A stretch of DNA of 64,000 nucleotides from Lachnospiraceae bacterium. Its GTDB lineage: Bacteria; Bacillota; Clostridia; Lachnospirales; Lachnospiraceae. Both the position numbers and the translations under genes were made by a program. A model generated the notes under the pieces. That model searched no databases, was not told where the DNA came from, and worked only from the letters and a program-made list of their open reading frames with translations. Positions within the stretch are counted from its first letter, which is position 1. Each line of letters opens with the position of its first letter. The stretch is from the NCBI GenBank assembly GCA_029338735.1, contig JAQYAY010000020.1:41400-105399 (forward strand), given 5' to 3'. Of this stretch, positions 7,671 to 14,411 are shown piece after piece.

Positions 7671-7748
7671 GCTTTTCATAAGCTCAAAACCATATGATCA
7701 TGATTTACCGGAATGTGGCTCTGAGCAATTTCCTTTCTTTAAATTTAA

Positions 7749-7778
7749 TTGGACTTTTCTGCCGATAAAAGCTATCAT
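7749..7778 (+). promoter_or_regulatory. Putative promoter of the rcnR-larC operon
   Basis: TTGGAC at 7749-7754 and TATCAT at 7773-7778 are 18 bases apart, in the divergent region between cbiM and the repressor. This would place transcription start near 7785. It is weaker than consensus. Confidence 0.4.
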
Positions 7779-7810
7779 TTATATTAAGAAAAATTATTGA
7801 AGGAGACAAG

Positions 7811-7822
7811 CCCCCACGGGGG
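7811..7822. promoter_or_regulatory. G/C-tract palindrome, candidate RcnR/CsoR operator
   Basis: CCCCCACGGGGG is a near-perfect palindrome in an AT-rich region, 15 bp before the repressor start codon. CsoR/RcnR proteins bind G-tract inverted repeats of this kind. It lies in the presumed 5' leader, between AAGGAG (7799-7804) and the ATG, so it could also fold in the mRNA. Confidence 0.5.
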
Positions 7823-7837
7823 TTATTTTTTGGAAAA

Positions 7838-8119
7838 ATGAACCATACACATACACATGACCCCGAAGAGGTAAAGGCAATCGTAAACCGTCTGGCTAAG
7901 GCGGTCGGACACCTCGATTCAGTGAAGAGAATGGTAGAAGACGGAAAGGACTGTTCAGATGTGCTGATACAGCTCTCAGCAGTCAGATCTGAGATCAATA
8001 ATGCAGGCAAGCTCATTTTAAAAGAGCATATGGAGCACTGCATTGTAGAGGCTGTGGAGCAGCATGATGACGAAGCCATCCAGAAGATGAACAAGGCAAT
8101 TGACCAGTTTATGAAATAG
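7838..8119 (+). CDS. CsoR/RcnR-family metal-sensing repressor (nickel/cobalt type)
   Basis: The 93-residue all-helical protein fits DUF156: VNRLAKAVGHLDSVKRMV, then DGKDCSDVLIQLSAVRSEIN, then LKEHMEHC. C39, H64 and H67 together with an N-terminal His cluster (H3, H5, H7) resemble the RcnR nickel/cobalt site (N-terminal His plus Cys35, His60, His64) more than the copper site of CsoR. It would release DNA on metal binding and so control the divergent cbiMQO and its own operon. It starts with a weak GGAAAA site; the stronger AAGGAG is 33 bases upstream, too far for normal use. larC follows after 4 bases. Whether it senses nickel or cobalt is inferred from context. Confidence 0.82.
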   Translation: MNHTHTHDPEEVKAIVNRLAKAVGHLDSVKRMVEDGKDCSDVLIQLSAVRSEINNAGKLILKEHMEHCIVEAVEQHDDEAIQKMNKAIDQFMK

Positions 8120-8123
8120 GATT

Positions 8124-8930
8124 ATGGGACAGACATTATATTTAGACTTAGGAACAGGAATAAGTGGTGATATGACTGCCGCAGCTCTAATAGACTTAGG
8201 TGGAGACCAGTCATTATTGAAGAAGGGACTCGACAGTATGACCGTCGGTGGGTTCAAGACAGAAATTACAAGGGTGAAAAAGTCAGGAATCGACTGCTGT
8301 GATTTCAATGTGATCCCTGACAGTGAGCACGATGGTCATGACCATGACATGAATTATCTGTATGGTCCGGAAGAGACTCAGGAACATCATGCTCATCACC
8401 ATCATCATGAGCACCGTAGCTATCAGGATATCAAAGAGATAATCGACAAGGCTGACATTACAGATGGTGCGGGAAAGCTGGCACATAAGATTTTTCTTAT
8501 ATTAGCAGAAGCAGAGTCGAAGGCTCATGCAGTACCTGTTGATGAGGTGCATTTCCATGAGGTGGGTGCAGTAGATTCGATAGTAGATATACTTTCAATC
8601 GCAGTACTTTTTGATTCACTTGATATAAGTGATGTAATCATCCCACAGATCACAGAGGGTACAGGTCATGTCAGATGTCAGCACGGTGTGATACCTGTCC
8701 CGGTGCCAGCTGTTGTAAATATCGCAGAGAAATATGCCCTGCCGCTTCATATAGCACAGGACAGAGCTGGAGAGCTTGTGACTCCTACAGGGGCAGCTTT
8801 TGCAGCGGCTGTGAAGACGAGTGAAGAACTGCCTGAGAAGTTCCATATCAAAAAGTGCGGACTTGGAGCAGGCAAGAGAGAATATGAGATTCCTGGAATC
8901 GTGCGTGCTATGCTCATAGAGGAAGCCTGA
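8124..8930 (+). CDS. larC: LarC nickel-pincer cofactor protein, N-terminal domain only
   Basis: The 268-residue protein starts QTLYLDLGTGISGDM, the conserved LarC opening. It carries a His-rich loop (about residues 70-97, many His and Asp), then HFHEVGAVDSIVDI and TEGTGHVRCQHG, and ends LGAGKREYEIPGIVRAML, the usual end of LarC1. LarC inserts nickel into the pyridinium-dithiocarboxylate precursor using CTP, completing the lactate racemase-type cofactor. Typical LarC is over 400 residues, with a C-terminal LarC2 domain made separately or by frameshifting in some lactobacilli. No LarC2 sequence follows here. The next ORF is CobU-like, in the same frame directly after the TGA. Function as a nickel-insertion or storage protein is likely, but completeness is in doubt. 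Confidence 0.83.
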   Translation: MGQTLYLDLGTGISGDMTAAALIDLGGDQSLLKKGLDSMTVGGFKTEITRVKKSGIDCCDFNVIPDSEHDGHDHDMNYLYGPEETQEHHAHHHHHEHRSYQDIKEIIDKADITDGAGKLAHKIFLILAEAESKAHAVPVDEVHFHEVGAVDSIVDILSIAVLFDSLDISDVIIPQITEGTGHVRCQHGVIPVPVPAVVNIAEKYALPLHIAQDRAGELVTPTGAAFAAAVKTSEELPEKFHIKKCGLGAGKREYEIPGIVRAMLIEEA

Positions 8931-9260
8931 ATGATACTAGTACTGTCAGGAAAATATCAGGGAGAAGAGGCTTTTGCAAAAGAGCATTTTCCAGAGAAAA
9001 GTATTTCGACTAAGAATGTCGATGAGTATGATTTTTCAATCGAAGATGATATAGACAAAGCGGCAACAGATATGGCAGGACGTGTAATGAAAGATAACAG
9101 TGATGTAATCCTGTGTCATATCGTGGGCTGTGGTGTTGTGCCTATTGACGAACGCCAGAGGTACCATGCAGAGCTGGTCGGGCGCACCTCATGTATCCTT
9201 GCAAAAGAAGCAGAGGAAGTCTGGGTTGTAAGAGCCGGGATTGGACAGAGAATCAAATAA
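8931..9260 (+). CDS. CobU-like protein lacking the P-loop lysine
   Basis: The 109-residue protein aligns in layout with adenosylcobinamide kinase/guanylyltransferase (CobU). It begins MILVLSGKYQGEEAF where CobU has GGxxSGKS. It ends VGCGVVPIDERQRYHAELVGR and VWVVRAGIGQRIK, matching the CobU EVGxGIVP ... RxFxDxxGRxN ... VxLVVAGxPxxLK end. The P-loop GKS is replaced by GEE, and the middle of CobU is missing (usual length about 180). It is unlikely to be a normal kinase. GAGGAAG upstream gives a ribosome site, and its ATG directly follows the larC TGA. Its place in a nickel operon suggests a nucleotide- or cofactor-related role that I cannot define. Confidence 0.6.
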   Translation: MILVLSGKYQGEEAFAKEHFPEKSISTKNVDEYDFSIEDDIDKAATDMAGRVMKDNSDVILCHIVGCGVVPIDERQRYHAELVGRTSCILAKEAEEVWVVRAGIGQRIK

Positions 9261-9305
9261 AAAAGGACATCCGCTTTTTTGACGGATGTCCCTTTCTTTT
9301 TGTAA
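9261..9305. terminator. Bidirectional Rho-independent terminator
   Basis: GGACATCCG (9265-9273) pairs with CGGATGTCC (9283-9291), followed by a T-rich run. An A-run before the stem lets it serve the convergent metQ transcript as well. It separates the rcnR-larC operon from metNIQ. Confidence 0.85.
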
Positions 9306-9318
9306 TAGATTCTGTTGT

Positions 9319-10194
9319 TTACTGCTTTTCAGTATAAGGAACTACAGCACCCTTATATGTATCGTTGATGTATTTTACGATAGCATCTGAATGAAGAGCA
9401 TCTGTAAGAGCCTTGATCTTCGGAGAAGACTGGTTGCCGTCCTTTACAGCGATTATATTTACGTACTGCTGGATTGCATCACCATCGGCAGACTCTGTTG
9501 CAAGAGCATCGTTCTTCACATTGAGACCGGCCTCAAGGGCGTAGTTACCATTGATGACAGCGTATGCAACAGACTTCAGCTGCTTTGGAACCTGAGCAGC
9601 CTCAACCTCAACGAGTTTCAGGTTGTGAGGATTCTTTTCAATATCATTTACAGTAGCTGTGACACCTACACCATCCTTAAGGGTGATGAGCTTTTCCTGC
9701 TGAAGGAGCAGAAGGGCACGTGCCTCATTTGTGGTATCGTTCGGGATTGCGATAGAATCGCCGTCAGCGATGTCATCAAGACTCTTCTTGGTTCCGCCAT
9801 AGATACCGAATGGCTCATAATGAATACGGCCATTGTCAGCAATTACGAGATGTGTTCCTTTTTCTTTGTTGAATGAATCCAGATAATTGACATGCTGGAA
9901 ATAGTTGGCATCGAATTCGCCTGACCCAACAACATTGTTTGGCTGTACATAGTCATCGAATACCGTAACCTGAAGGTCATATCCTTCATCTTTAAGAATC
10001 GACTTTGCCTGCTCGAGAATCTCTGAGTGAGGAGTCTGGCTGGCTGCAACCTTGATTACATTGTCGCCGTCAGCAGCCTTTGCTGATGAGCTTGATGTAG
10101 CAGAAGATGAGGCAGCCTGTGAAGAGCCGCATCCTGCAAGTACTCCGATTGCAAGAGCTGATGTGAGCAGTAGTGTTAGTATGTTCTTTTTCAT
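9319..10194 (-). CDS. metQ: Methionine ABC transporter substrate-binding lipoprotein
   Basis: The 291-residue NlpA/MetQ-family protein has a lipoprotein signal (hydrophobic residues 5-19, lipobox LAGC with Cys22), a Ser/Ala-rich linker, and the mature domain starting VIKVAASQTPHSEILE. The segments YFQHVNYLDSFNKEKG, RIHYEPFGIYGG and IAIPNDTTNEARAL are diagnostic of MetQ, which binds D/L-methionine outside the membrane and hands it to MetI. It is the last gene of metN-metI-metQ and ends at the shared terminator. AGGAGG precedes the start. Close relatives may bind other amino acids, but the triad order supports methionine. Confidence 0.92.
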   Translation of the reverse strand: MKKNILTLLLTSALAIGVLAGCGSSQAASSSATSSSSAKAADGDNVIKVAASQTPHSEILEQAKSILKDEGYDLQVTVFDDYVQPNNVVGSGEFDANYFQHVNYLDSFNKEKGTHLVIADNGRIHYEPFGIYGGTKKSLDDIADGDSIAIPNDTTNEARALLLLQQEKLITLKDGVGVTATVNDIEKNPHNLKLVEVEAAQVPKQLKSVAYAVINGNYALEAGLNVKNDALATESADGDAIQQYVNIIAVKDGNQSSPKIKALTDALHSDAIVKYINDTYKGAVVPYTEKQ

Positions 10195-10223
10195 AAATCT
10201 TTTTCCTCCTTGTGTTATGAAAA

Positions 10224-10883
10224 TTATCTTTTTCTCTTGTCAAGCCTGTTTCCGATGACAGTTCCGATAACCTGGAAGAGCTGTACAAGAAGAATAAGCA
10301 GTATAACGGTTGTAATAAGGATATTTCCCTGCCAGCGGTAATATCCGTATCTGATGGCGATATCACCGAGACCACCGCCACCAAGAGTTCCGGCCATTGC
10401 GGAATATCCGAGTATAGTAGCGATAGTGATCGTAGCTCCTGATATCAGTGAGACCTTTGCTTCGCTGAGCATTACTTTCCAGACTATCTGGAAATTGCTC
10501 GATCCCATCGACTGGGCGGCTTCGATCACGCCTTTGTCAACCTCATTTAAGGACGATTCAACCATTCTGGCGATTAGCGGTGCGGCTGAAATCGTAAGAG
10601 GTACGATCATTGCTGTAGGTCCGTATGTCTTTCCGACTATCACCTGAGTGATAGGAATTACTACGATCAGCATTATAAGGAAAGGTATCGAACGCATGAT
10701 ATTGGCCAGTATGTCAAGAATCCTGAACACCACAGTGTTCGGATGTATTCCATCCTTATTCGTGACCGTGAGTCCTATTCCCCAAGGGAGACCGATGACA
10801 TATCCGATCAGAGTTGATATGATCGTCATGTAGAGGGTCTCACCGATACCTTTTATTATCATCTGAATCTCTGTTGCGCTCAT
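10224..10883 (-). CDS. metI: Methionine ABC transporter permease
   Basis: I place the start at ATG 10883 rather than at the longest ORF start. It has AGGAGG eight bases upstream, lies one base after the metN stop, and gives 219 residues, the usual MetI length (about 217). The protein has five hydrophobic helices, a GETLYMTIISTLIGYVIGLPWGI opening, and the EAA-type ATPase-contact loop VIEAAQSMGSSNFQIVWKVM. It forms the membrane channel for methionine with MetN and MetQ. Nothing unusual was seen. Confidence 0.92.
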   Translation of the reverse strand: MSATEIQMIIKGIGETLYMTIISTLIGYVIGLPWGIGLTVTNKDGIHPNTVVFRILDILANIMRSIPFLIMLIVVIPITQVIVGKTYGPTAMIVPLTISAAPLIARMVESSLNEVDKGVIEAAQSMGSSNFQIVWKVMLSEAKVSLISGATITIATILGYSAMAGTLGGGGLGDIAIRYGYYRWQGNILITTVILLILLVQLFQVIGTVIGNRLDKRKR

Positions 10884-10884
10884 A

Positions 10885-11943
10885 TTATCTGCCTCCTTTC
10901 GCAACGTCATCGTCTGTTGTGAGTTCATCAACAGCGAGTCCGTGTTCCTTGAGGTAGGAAATCTGATTGTCTGAGAGCTTAGGATCGTCAGACAGGCCAA
11001 GTATCATTTCGCCTCTTGCGGTACCATTTACATCCTTGGTGTCAGCTTTCAGTATATTGACCGGCTTGCCAAAATGCAGGACCATGTTGGCAATGACAGG
11101 TTCGTACGACGAATTCTGCTGGTATACGATCCTGATTCTTCTTGATTCATGAAGAGCCTTGACTTCTTTGGCAGAAGCAGCCTCTTCCCACTGGTCAGGA
11201 TCCTTACCCTCGATGACAAGTCTTCTTGCGGCCTTTGACTTCGGATGGGTAAAGATATCCTCTACAAGTCCCCGCTCTACGATCTCACCCTTTTCTACTA
11301 TAGCGACATTGTGACAGATCTCTCTGACCACGCTCATTGAGTGGGTGATGATGATGATCGTGATCCCGGTCTCCTGGTTTATCTTCTTAAGTAGAGCCAG
11401 AATCTGCTGCGTCGTCTGCGGGTCGAGTGCACTTGTTGCTTCATCACAGAGCAGTATCTTCGGATCGCTTGCAAGGGCTCTTGCGATAGCGACTCTCTGA
11501 CACTGACCTCCTGACAGCTGTGCAGGATATGATGAAGCCTTCTCGGCAAGACCAACGGTCTCCAGCAGGTTCATAGCCTTCTTCTTCGCCTTAGCCTTCG
11601 ACATCCCATGGATAGTCAGTGGAAAAATGACGTTGTCAATAACTGTGCTCTGCATCAGCAGATTGAAATTCTGAAAGATCATTCCGATATCGGAACGAAG
11701 AGCACGAAGTTCTTTCTCTGAAAGCTTCCCAAGTTCATGACCTTCGACTGTCACGGTTCCGCTTGTCGGTTTCTCAAGATAGTTCAGGCATCGTACAAGA
11801 GTAGACTTGCCGGCACCCGACATACCTATGATGCCATATACATCTCCTTCTTCAATTGAAAGGTCGATGTCCTTAAGGGCCTCCACCGTGGCATCCTTCG
11901 TTACGAAGGTTCGGGAGAGACCCTTCACTTCAATAATAGCCAT
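10885..11943 (-). CDS. metN: Methionine ABC transporter ATPase with NIL domain
   Basis: From ATG 11943 (AGAGAG six bases upstream) the protein is 352 residues; the longer ORF would need TTG 11973. Motifs: Walker A GMSGAGKS (40-47), Q-loop FQNFNLL, signature LSGGQCQR, Walker B ILLCDEATSALDP and switch His in ITHSM. After residue 260 comes a NIL domain (RIRIVYQQNSSYEPVIANMV), which in MetN binds cytosolic methionine and shuts the transporter down. It is the first gene of the leftward met operon. No SAM riboswitch, S-box or T-box is visible in the short leader. Confidence 0.93.
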   Translation of the reverse strand: MAIIEVKGLSRTFVTKDATVEALKDIDLSIEEGDVYGIIGMSGAGKSTLVRCLNYLEKPTSGTVTVEGHELGKLSEKELRALRSDIGMIFQNFNLLMQSTVIDNVIFPLTIHGMSKAKAKKKAMNLLETVGLAEKASSYPAQLSGGQCQRVAIARALASDPKILLCDEATSALDPQTTQQILALLKKINQETGITIIIITHSMSVVREICHNVAIVEKGEIVERGLVEDIFTHPKSKAARRLVIEGKDPDQWEEAASAKEVKALHESRRIRIVYQQNSSYEPVIANMVLHFGKPVNILKADTKDVNGTARGEMILGLSDDPKLSDNQISYLKEHGLAVDELTTDDDVAKGGR

Positions 11944-11984
11944 TTGTTCTCTCTTTCCGGAAACTGTCTTCAACGTTTCATTAG

Positions 11985-12013
11985 ATTCTAACAGTTTTCT
12001 GATATTTGTCCAA
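11985..12013 (-). promoter_or_regulatory. Promoter of metNIQ
   Basis: On the minus strand TTGGAC (12013-12008) and TAGAAT (11990-11985) are 17 bases apart. The leader to the metN ATG is only about 35 bases, too short for a riboswitch. Confidence 0.6.
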
Positions 12014-12032
12014 TTGCTAATTCCTATTACCA

Positions 12033-12053
12033 GCTATCAACCACATTGATAGC
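12033..12053. promoter_or_regulatory. Perfect 8-bp inverted repeat between metN and larB
   Basis: GCTATCAA (12033-12040) and TTGATAGC (12046-12053) flank five bases. The site lies 20 bp upstream of the metN -35 box and 16 bp upstream of the larB -35 box, a typical place for an operator serving divergent promoters. The cognate regulator is unknown. Confidence 0.45.
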
Positions 12054-12068
12054 CAGAACGCAATCGCA

Positions 12069-12097
12069 TAGACATATTAGCAGAATTATGCTACACT
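12069..12097 (+). promoter_or_regulatory. Putative promoter of larB
   Basis: TAGACA (12069-12074) and TACACT (12092-12097) are 17 bases apart, 32 bases before the larB ATG. Confidence 0.45.
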
Positions 12098-12128
12098 TTC
12101 AATGCTTTTATTTTTTAAAGGATTTTTT

Positions 12129-12821
12129 ATGACACATGAATACGAAGAAATGGGTTTTGCAAAAATAGATACTGACCGGAAAGAGCGGACAGGTTTTCCT
12201 GAGGTTGTTTTCTGCGAAGGAAAGCAGGATGATTTTCTTGTAGAGATATATAAGAAGCTTGTAGAAAAAGAAGGTCAGGCCTTCGGTACGAGGGCAACGC
12301 AGCATCAGTACGAGATTGTAAAAGAGGCTATTCCTGAGGCTGAATATGACCCTACCGGAAGGATTTTGAAGGTTGCTCCGAAGGATCCGGTTGAAAAAAT
12401 CGGACTCATCGCTGTATGTACCGCTGGTACTGCAGATATTCCGGTTGCTGAGGAAGCTGCCCAGACTGCCGAGTATTTCGGTGGAAATGTTGAGCGGATA
12501 TATGATGTGGGAGTCAGTGGGATTCACAGACTTTTATCAAAGACCGATGCAATCCAGAAGGCTAACTGCGTGATCTGCATAGCAGGAATGGAAGGCGCGC
12601 TGGCAAGCGTGATAGGTGGGCTGGTATCCAATCCTGTGATTGCAGTTCCAACGTCGGTCGGCTACGGAGCAAGCTTTCACGGAGTATCGGCGCTGCTTAC
12701 CATGATCAATACCTGTGCCAATGGAGTCTCAGTTGTAAATATTGACAATGGTTATGGAGCTGGATATATAGCGACACAGATCAACAGACTGGCGGAGAGA
12801 GGTAAGAGGTGCCAAGCGTGA
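12129..12821 (+). CDS. larB: LarB, nickel-pincer cofactor synthase (NaAD carboxylase/hydrolase)
   Basis: I use ATG 12129 (AAAGGA eight bases before), giving 230 residues; a longer start at 12102 adds a short hydrophobic run without a ribosome site. The opening GFAKIDTDRKERTGFPEVVF is the LarB signature. It is followed by a PurE-like Rossmann domain (IAVCTAGTADIPVAEEA, VGVSGIHRL, GMEGALASVIGGLVSNPVIAVPTSVGYG). LarB carboxylates and hydrolyses nicotinate adenine dinucleotide, the first step toward the nickel-pincer cofactor. larC is 3.2 kb upstream, past the met operon. larA and larE are absent from the window. The downstream cyclo-ligase starts 13 bases later. Confidence 0.9.
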   Translation: MTHEYEEMGFAKIDTDRKERTGFPEVVFCEGKQDDFLVEIYKKLVEKEGQAFGTRATQHQYEIVKEAIPEAEYDPTGRILKVAPKDPVEKIGLIAVCTAGTADIPVAEEAAQTAEYFGGNVERIYDVGVSGIHRLLSKTDAIQKANCVICIAGMEGALASVIGGLVSNPVIAVPTSVGYGASFHGVSALLTMINTCANGVSVVNIDNGYGAGYIATQINRLAERGKRCQA

Positions 12822-12834
12822 GGTAAGAGATGTC

Positions 12835-13392
12835 ATGGCGTCAGAGGATTATAGAAAAAAATATAATAAGATCAGGAATGGGATTCCACAGGAAGTCAGG
12901 GATAGAAAATCAGCGGCAATAGTCGGGAAAATCAGACAGAACTGGAGCCGCTTCGATTCATATGATAGAGATTTTCTCTGCTATTATCCGCTTGGAAGTG
13001 AACCGGATCTGAGGCCGTTATGTGACTGGATCCTTCATAATGACTGGAATCTGTATTTTCCGGTGACAGAAAAGGACGGGATTCATTTCTACAGAGTAAA
13101 TGATCTGGATGGTTTTGCGAAAGGTACCTTCGGAGTCATGGAGCCTGTAGACAGGTCTGTAGAGTACAAGGGAGAGCACGGAGTGTCATTCACACCGGGA
13201 CTCGTATTCGACAGGCAGATGCACCGCATCGGATATGGCGGAGGTTACTACGACAGATTTTATGCGGCGCATCCTGATATTTGCAGAATCGGGATCTGCT
13301 TTTCGGAATGTCAGACGGAGGCAATACCTTATTATGAGTGGGATAAGCCGATGGATATGATATTTACAGACATTGAACAGGAGGCGCTTTGA
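12835..13392 (+). CDS. 5-formyltetrahydrofolate cyclo-ligase
   Basis: The 185-residue protein has the family landmarks: an N-terminal RKKYNKIRNGIPQEVR helix, LCYYPLGSEPDLRPL, the VTEKDGIHFYRV strand, FGVMEP, and the ATP-binding FTPGLVFDRQMHRIGYGGGYYDRF near the C-terminus. It converts 5-formyl-THF to 5,10-methenyl-THF using ATP. GAGG lies 11 bases upstream, close behind the larB stop, so the two are probably co-transcribed. The thiM remnant begins at the base after its stop region. Symbols vary in this family (yqgN, fau), so none is given. Confidence 0.9.
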   Translation: MASEDYRKKYNKIRNGIPQEVRDRKSAAIVGKIRQNWSRFDSYDRDFLCYYPLGSEPDLRPLCDWILHNDWNLYFPVTEKDGIHFYRVNDLDGFAKGTFGVMEPVDRSVEYKGEHGVSFTPGLVFDRQMHRIGYGGGYYDRFYAAHPDICRIGICFSECQTEAIPYYEWDKPMDMIFTDIEQEAL

Positions 13393-13500
13393 ATGAAGAA
13401 GCCACTAATACATCTGATCACGAACTATGTGACGGTAAATGATGTCGTAAATTCGAAGACAAAGGCACTCGCATATCTGAAAGGACTTCTCACACAATGA
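13393..13500 (+). pseudogene. Remnant of hydroxyethylthiazole kinase N-terminus
   Basis: This 35-codon ORF begins MKKPLIHLITNYVTVNDVVN, which matches the N-terminus of ThiM (PLVHxITNxVxxNxxAN, the thiazole-binding strand). The rest, KTKALAYLKGLLTQ, is unlike ThiM (family length about 260). An internal deletion therefore appears to have removed most of the gene. The ORF starts just after the cyclo-ligase stop and its TGA overlaps the next ATG (ATGA), so it may still be translated as a coupling leader. Confidence 0.55.
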
Positions 13501-14411
13501 ATATTGGAAAAAAGATAGCTCATCTCAAGGAACGCATAGCGCTCGACAAAAAGACTTTCATCATGTATTCAATTCTCAGAGGTCTGGTGATCCTTACCGC
13601 CATCAGATGTCTGTTTCAGGCAAATTTTGAAGGATTTGCACTCTGTGTATTATCGCTGATACTTTTCCTGGCGCCATCCTTTGTAGAGGAGAAGCTGAAG
13701 ATTGATCTGCCGCCTGTTTTTGAATGCATCATATACGGCTTCATCTTCGCAGCAGAGATACTTGGTGAGGTGAACCGCTATTATACGAGGATTCCGGGAT
13801 GGGACACGATGCTTCATACCCTGAATGGATTCCTCTGTGCAGCAATTGGATTTTCGATGGTAGATATCCTCAATAGGAAAAGTAAGAATATCAATCTGTC
13901 GCCTTTCTATCTGGCAATGGTAGGATTCTGCTTCTCAATGACAGTCGGAGTAATATGGGAGTTCTTTGAATACACGATGGACAGTCTCTTTTTCCTTGAC
14001 ATGCAGAAGGACTTCATTGTGACAAAGATCGGTTCCGTGACACTCGACAAGACCGGGACGCAGACTCCTGTATTGATAGATCATATCAAAAAAACTGTGA
14101 TATTCACATCGACAGGGAAGAAGTACACGATAAACGGCGGTTATCTCGATATCGGTATTAATGATACGATGAAGGATCTGCTTGTAAACTGTGTAGGTGC
14201 ACTGGGATTCTCGGCATTCGGATATATTTATGAGAAGACCAAATCACTGTCGAAGAAGGACAGAAGCAGGGCTGCCAATCTGGCTGGTGATCTGATGGTG
14301 ACAACTCTGTCAGATGAGGATCTGAGACGGCAAGAAGAGAAAATACGGGAAAAACAGACACAGATAGCAGAGGAGAGGCAGCGCAGGAGGCTTGAGAGAG
14401 AAAAGAAATGA
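13497..14411 (+). CDS. Multi-pass membrane protein with charged C-terminal tail (DUF2238/YjdF-like)
   Basis: The 304-residue protein has about seven hydrophobic segments between residues 20 and 165 and another near 235-250. A PGWDTMLHTLNGF motif and a VGVIWEFFEYTMD motif resemble the YjdF/DUF2238 family of uncharacterised membrane proteins, which carry conserved His and Glu in these places. A soluble insertion (about 165-225) follows. The last 45 residues are strongly charged and predicted coiled coil (EEKIREKQTQIAEERQRRR). The start overlaps the thiM remnant and the stop overlaps the HAD gene. Function unknown; the family assignment is from memory of motif spacing. Confidence 0.65.
   Translation: MNIGKKIAHLKERIALDKKTFIMYSILRGLVILTAIRCLFQANFEGFALCVLSLILFLAPSFVEEKLKIDLPPVFECIIYGFIFAAEILGEVNRYYTRIPGWDTMLHTLNGFLCAAIGFSMVDILNRKSKNINLSPFYLAMVGFCFSMTVGVIWEFFEYTMDSLFFLDMQKDFIVTKIGSVTLDKTGTQTPVLIDHIKKTVIFTSTGKKYTINGGYLDIGINDTMKDLLVNCVGALGFSAFGYIYEKTKSLSKKDRSRAANLAGDLMVTTLSDEDLRRQEEKIREKQTQIAEERQRRRLEREKK

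Noticed and set aside
7680..7748. NiCo or cobalamin riboswitch before cbiM
   Set aside because: Only a weak GCTCA/TGAGC stem is visible and no conserved riboswitch core was recognised.
8320..8412. His-rich stretch that looks like an affinity tag
   Set aside because: It is the natural metal-binding loop of LarC, with mixed codons and family context.
8928..8930. In-frame TGA between larC and the CobU-like gene as a selenocysteine codon
   Set aside because: No SECIS-like hairpin was apparent and the downstream gene has its own ATG and ribosome site. Simple stop and restart is more likely.
11944..12128. SAM riboswitch or T-box upstream of metNIQ
   Set aside because: The leader is only about 35 bases and no riboswitch core or T-box sequence is present.
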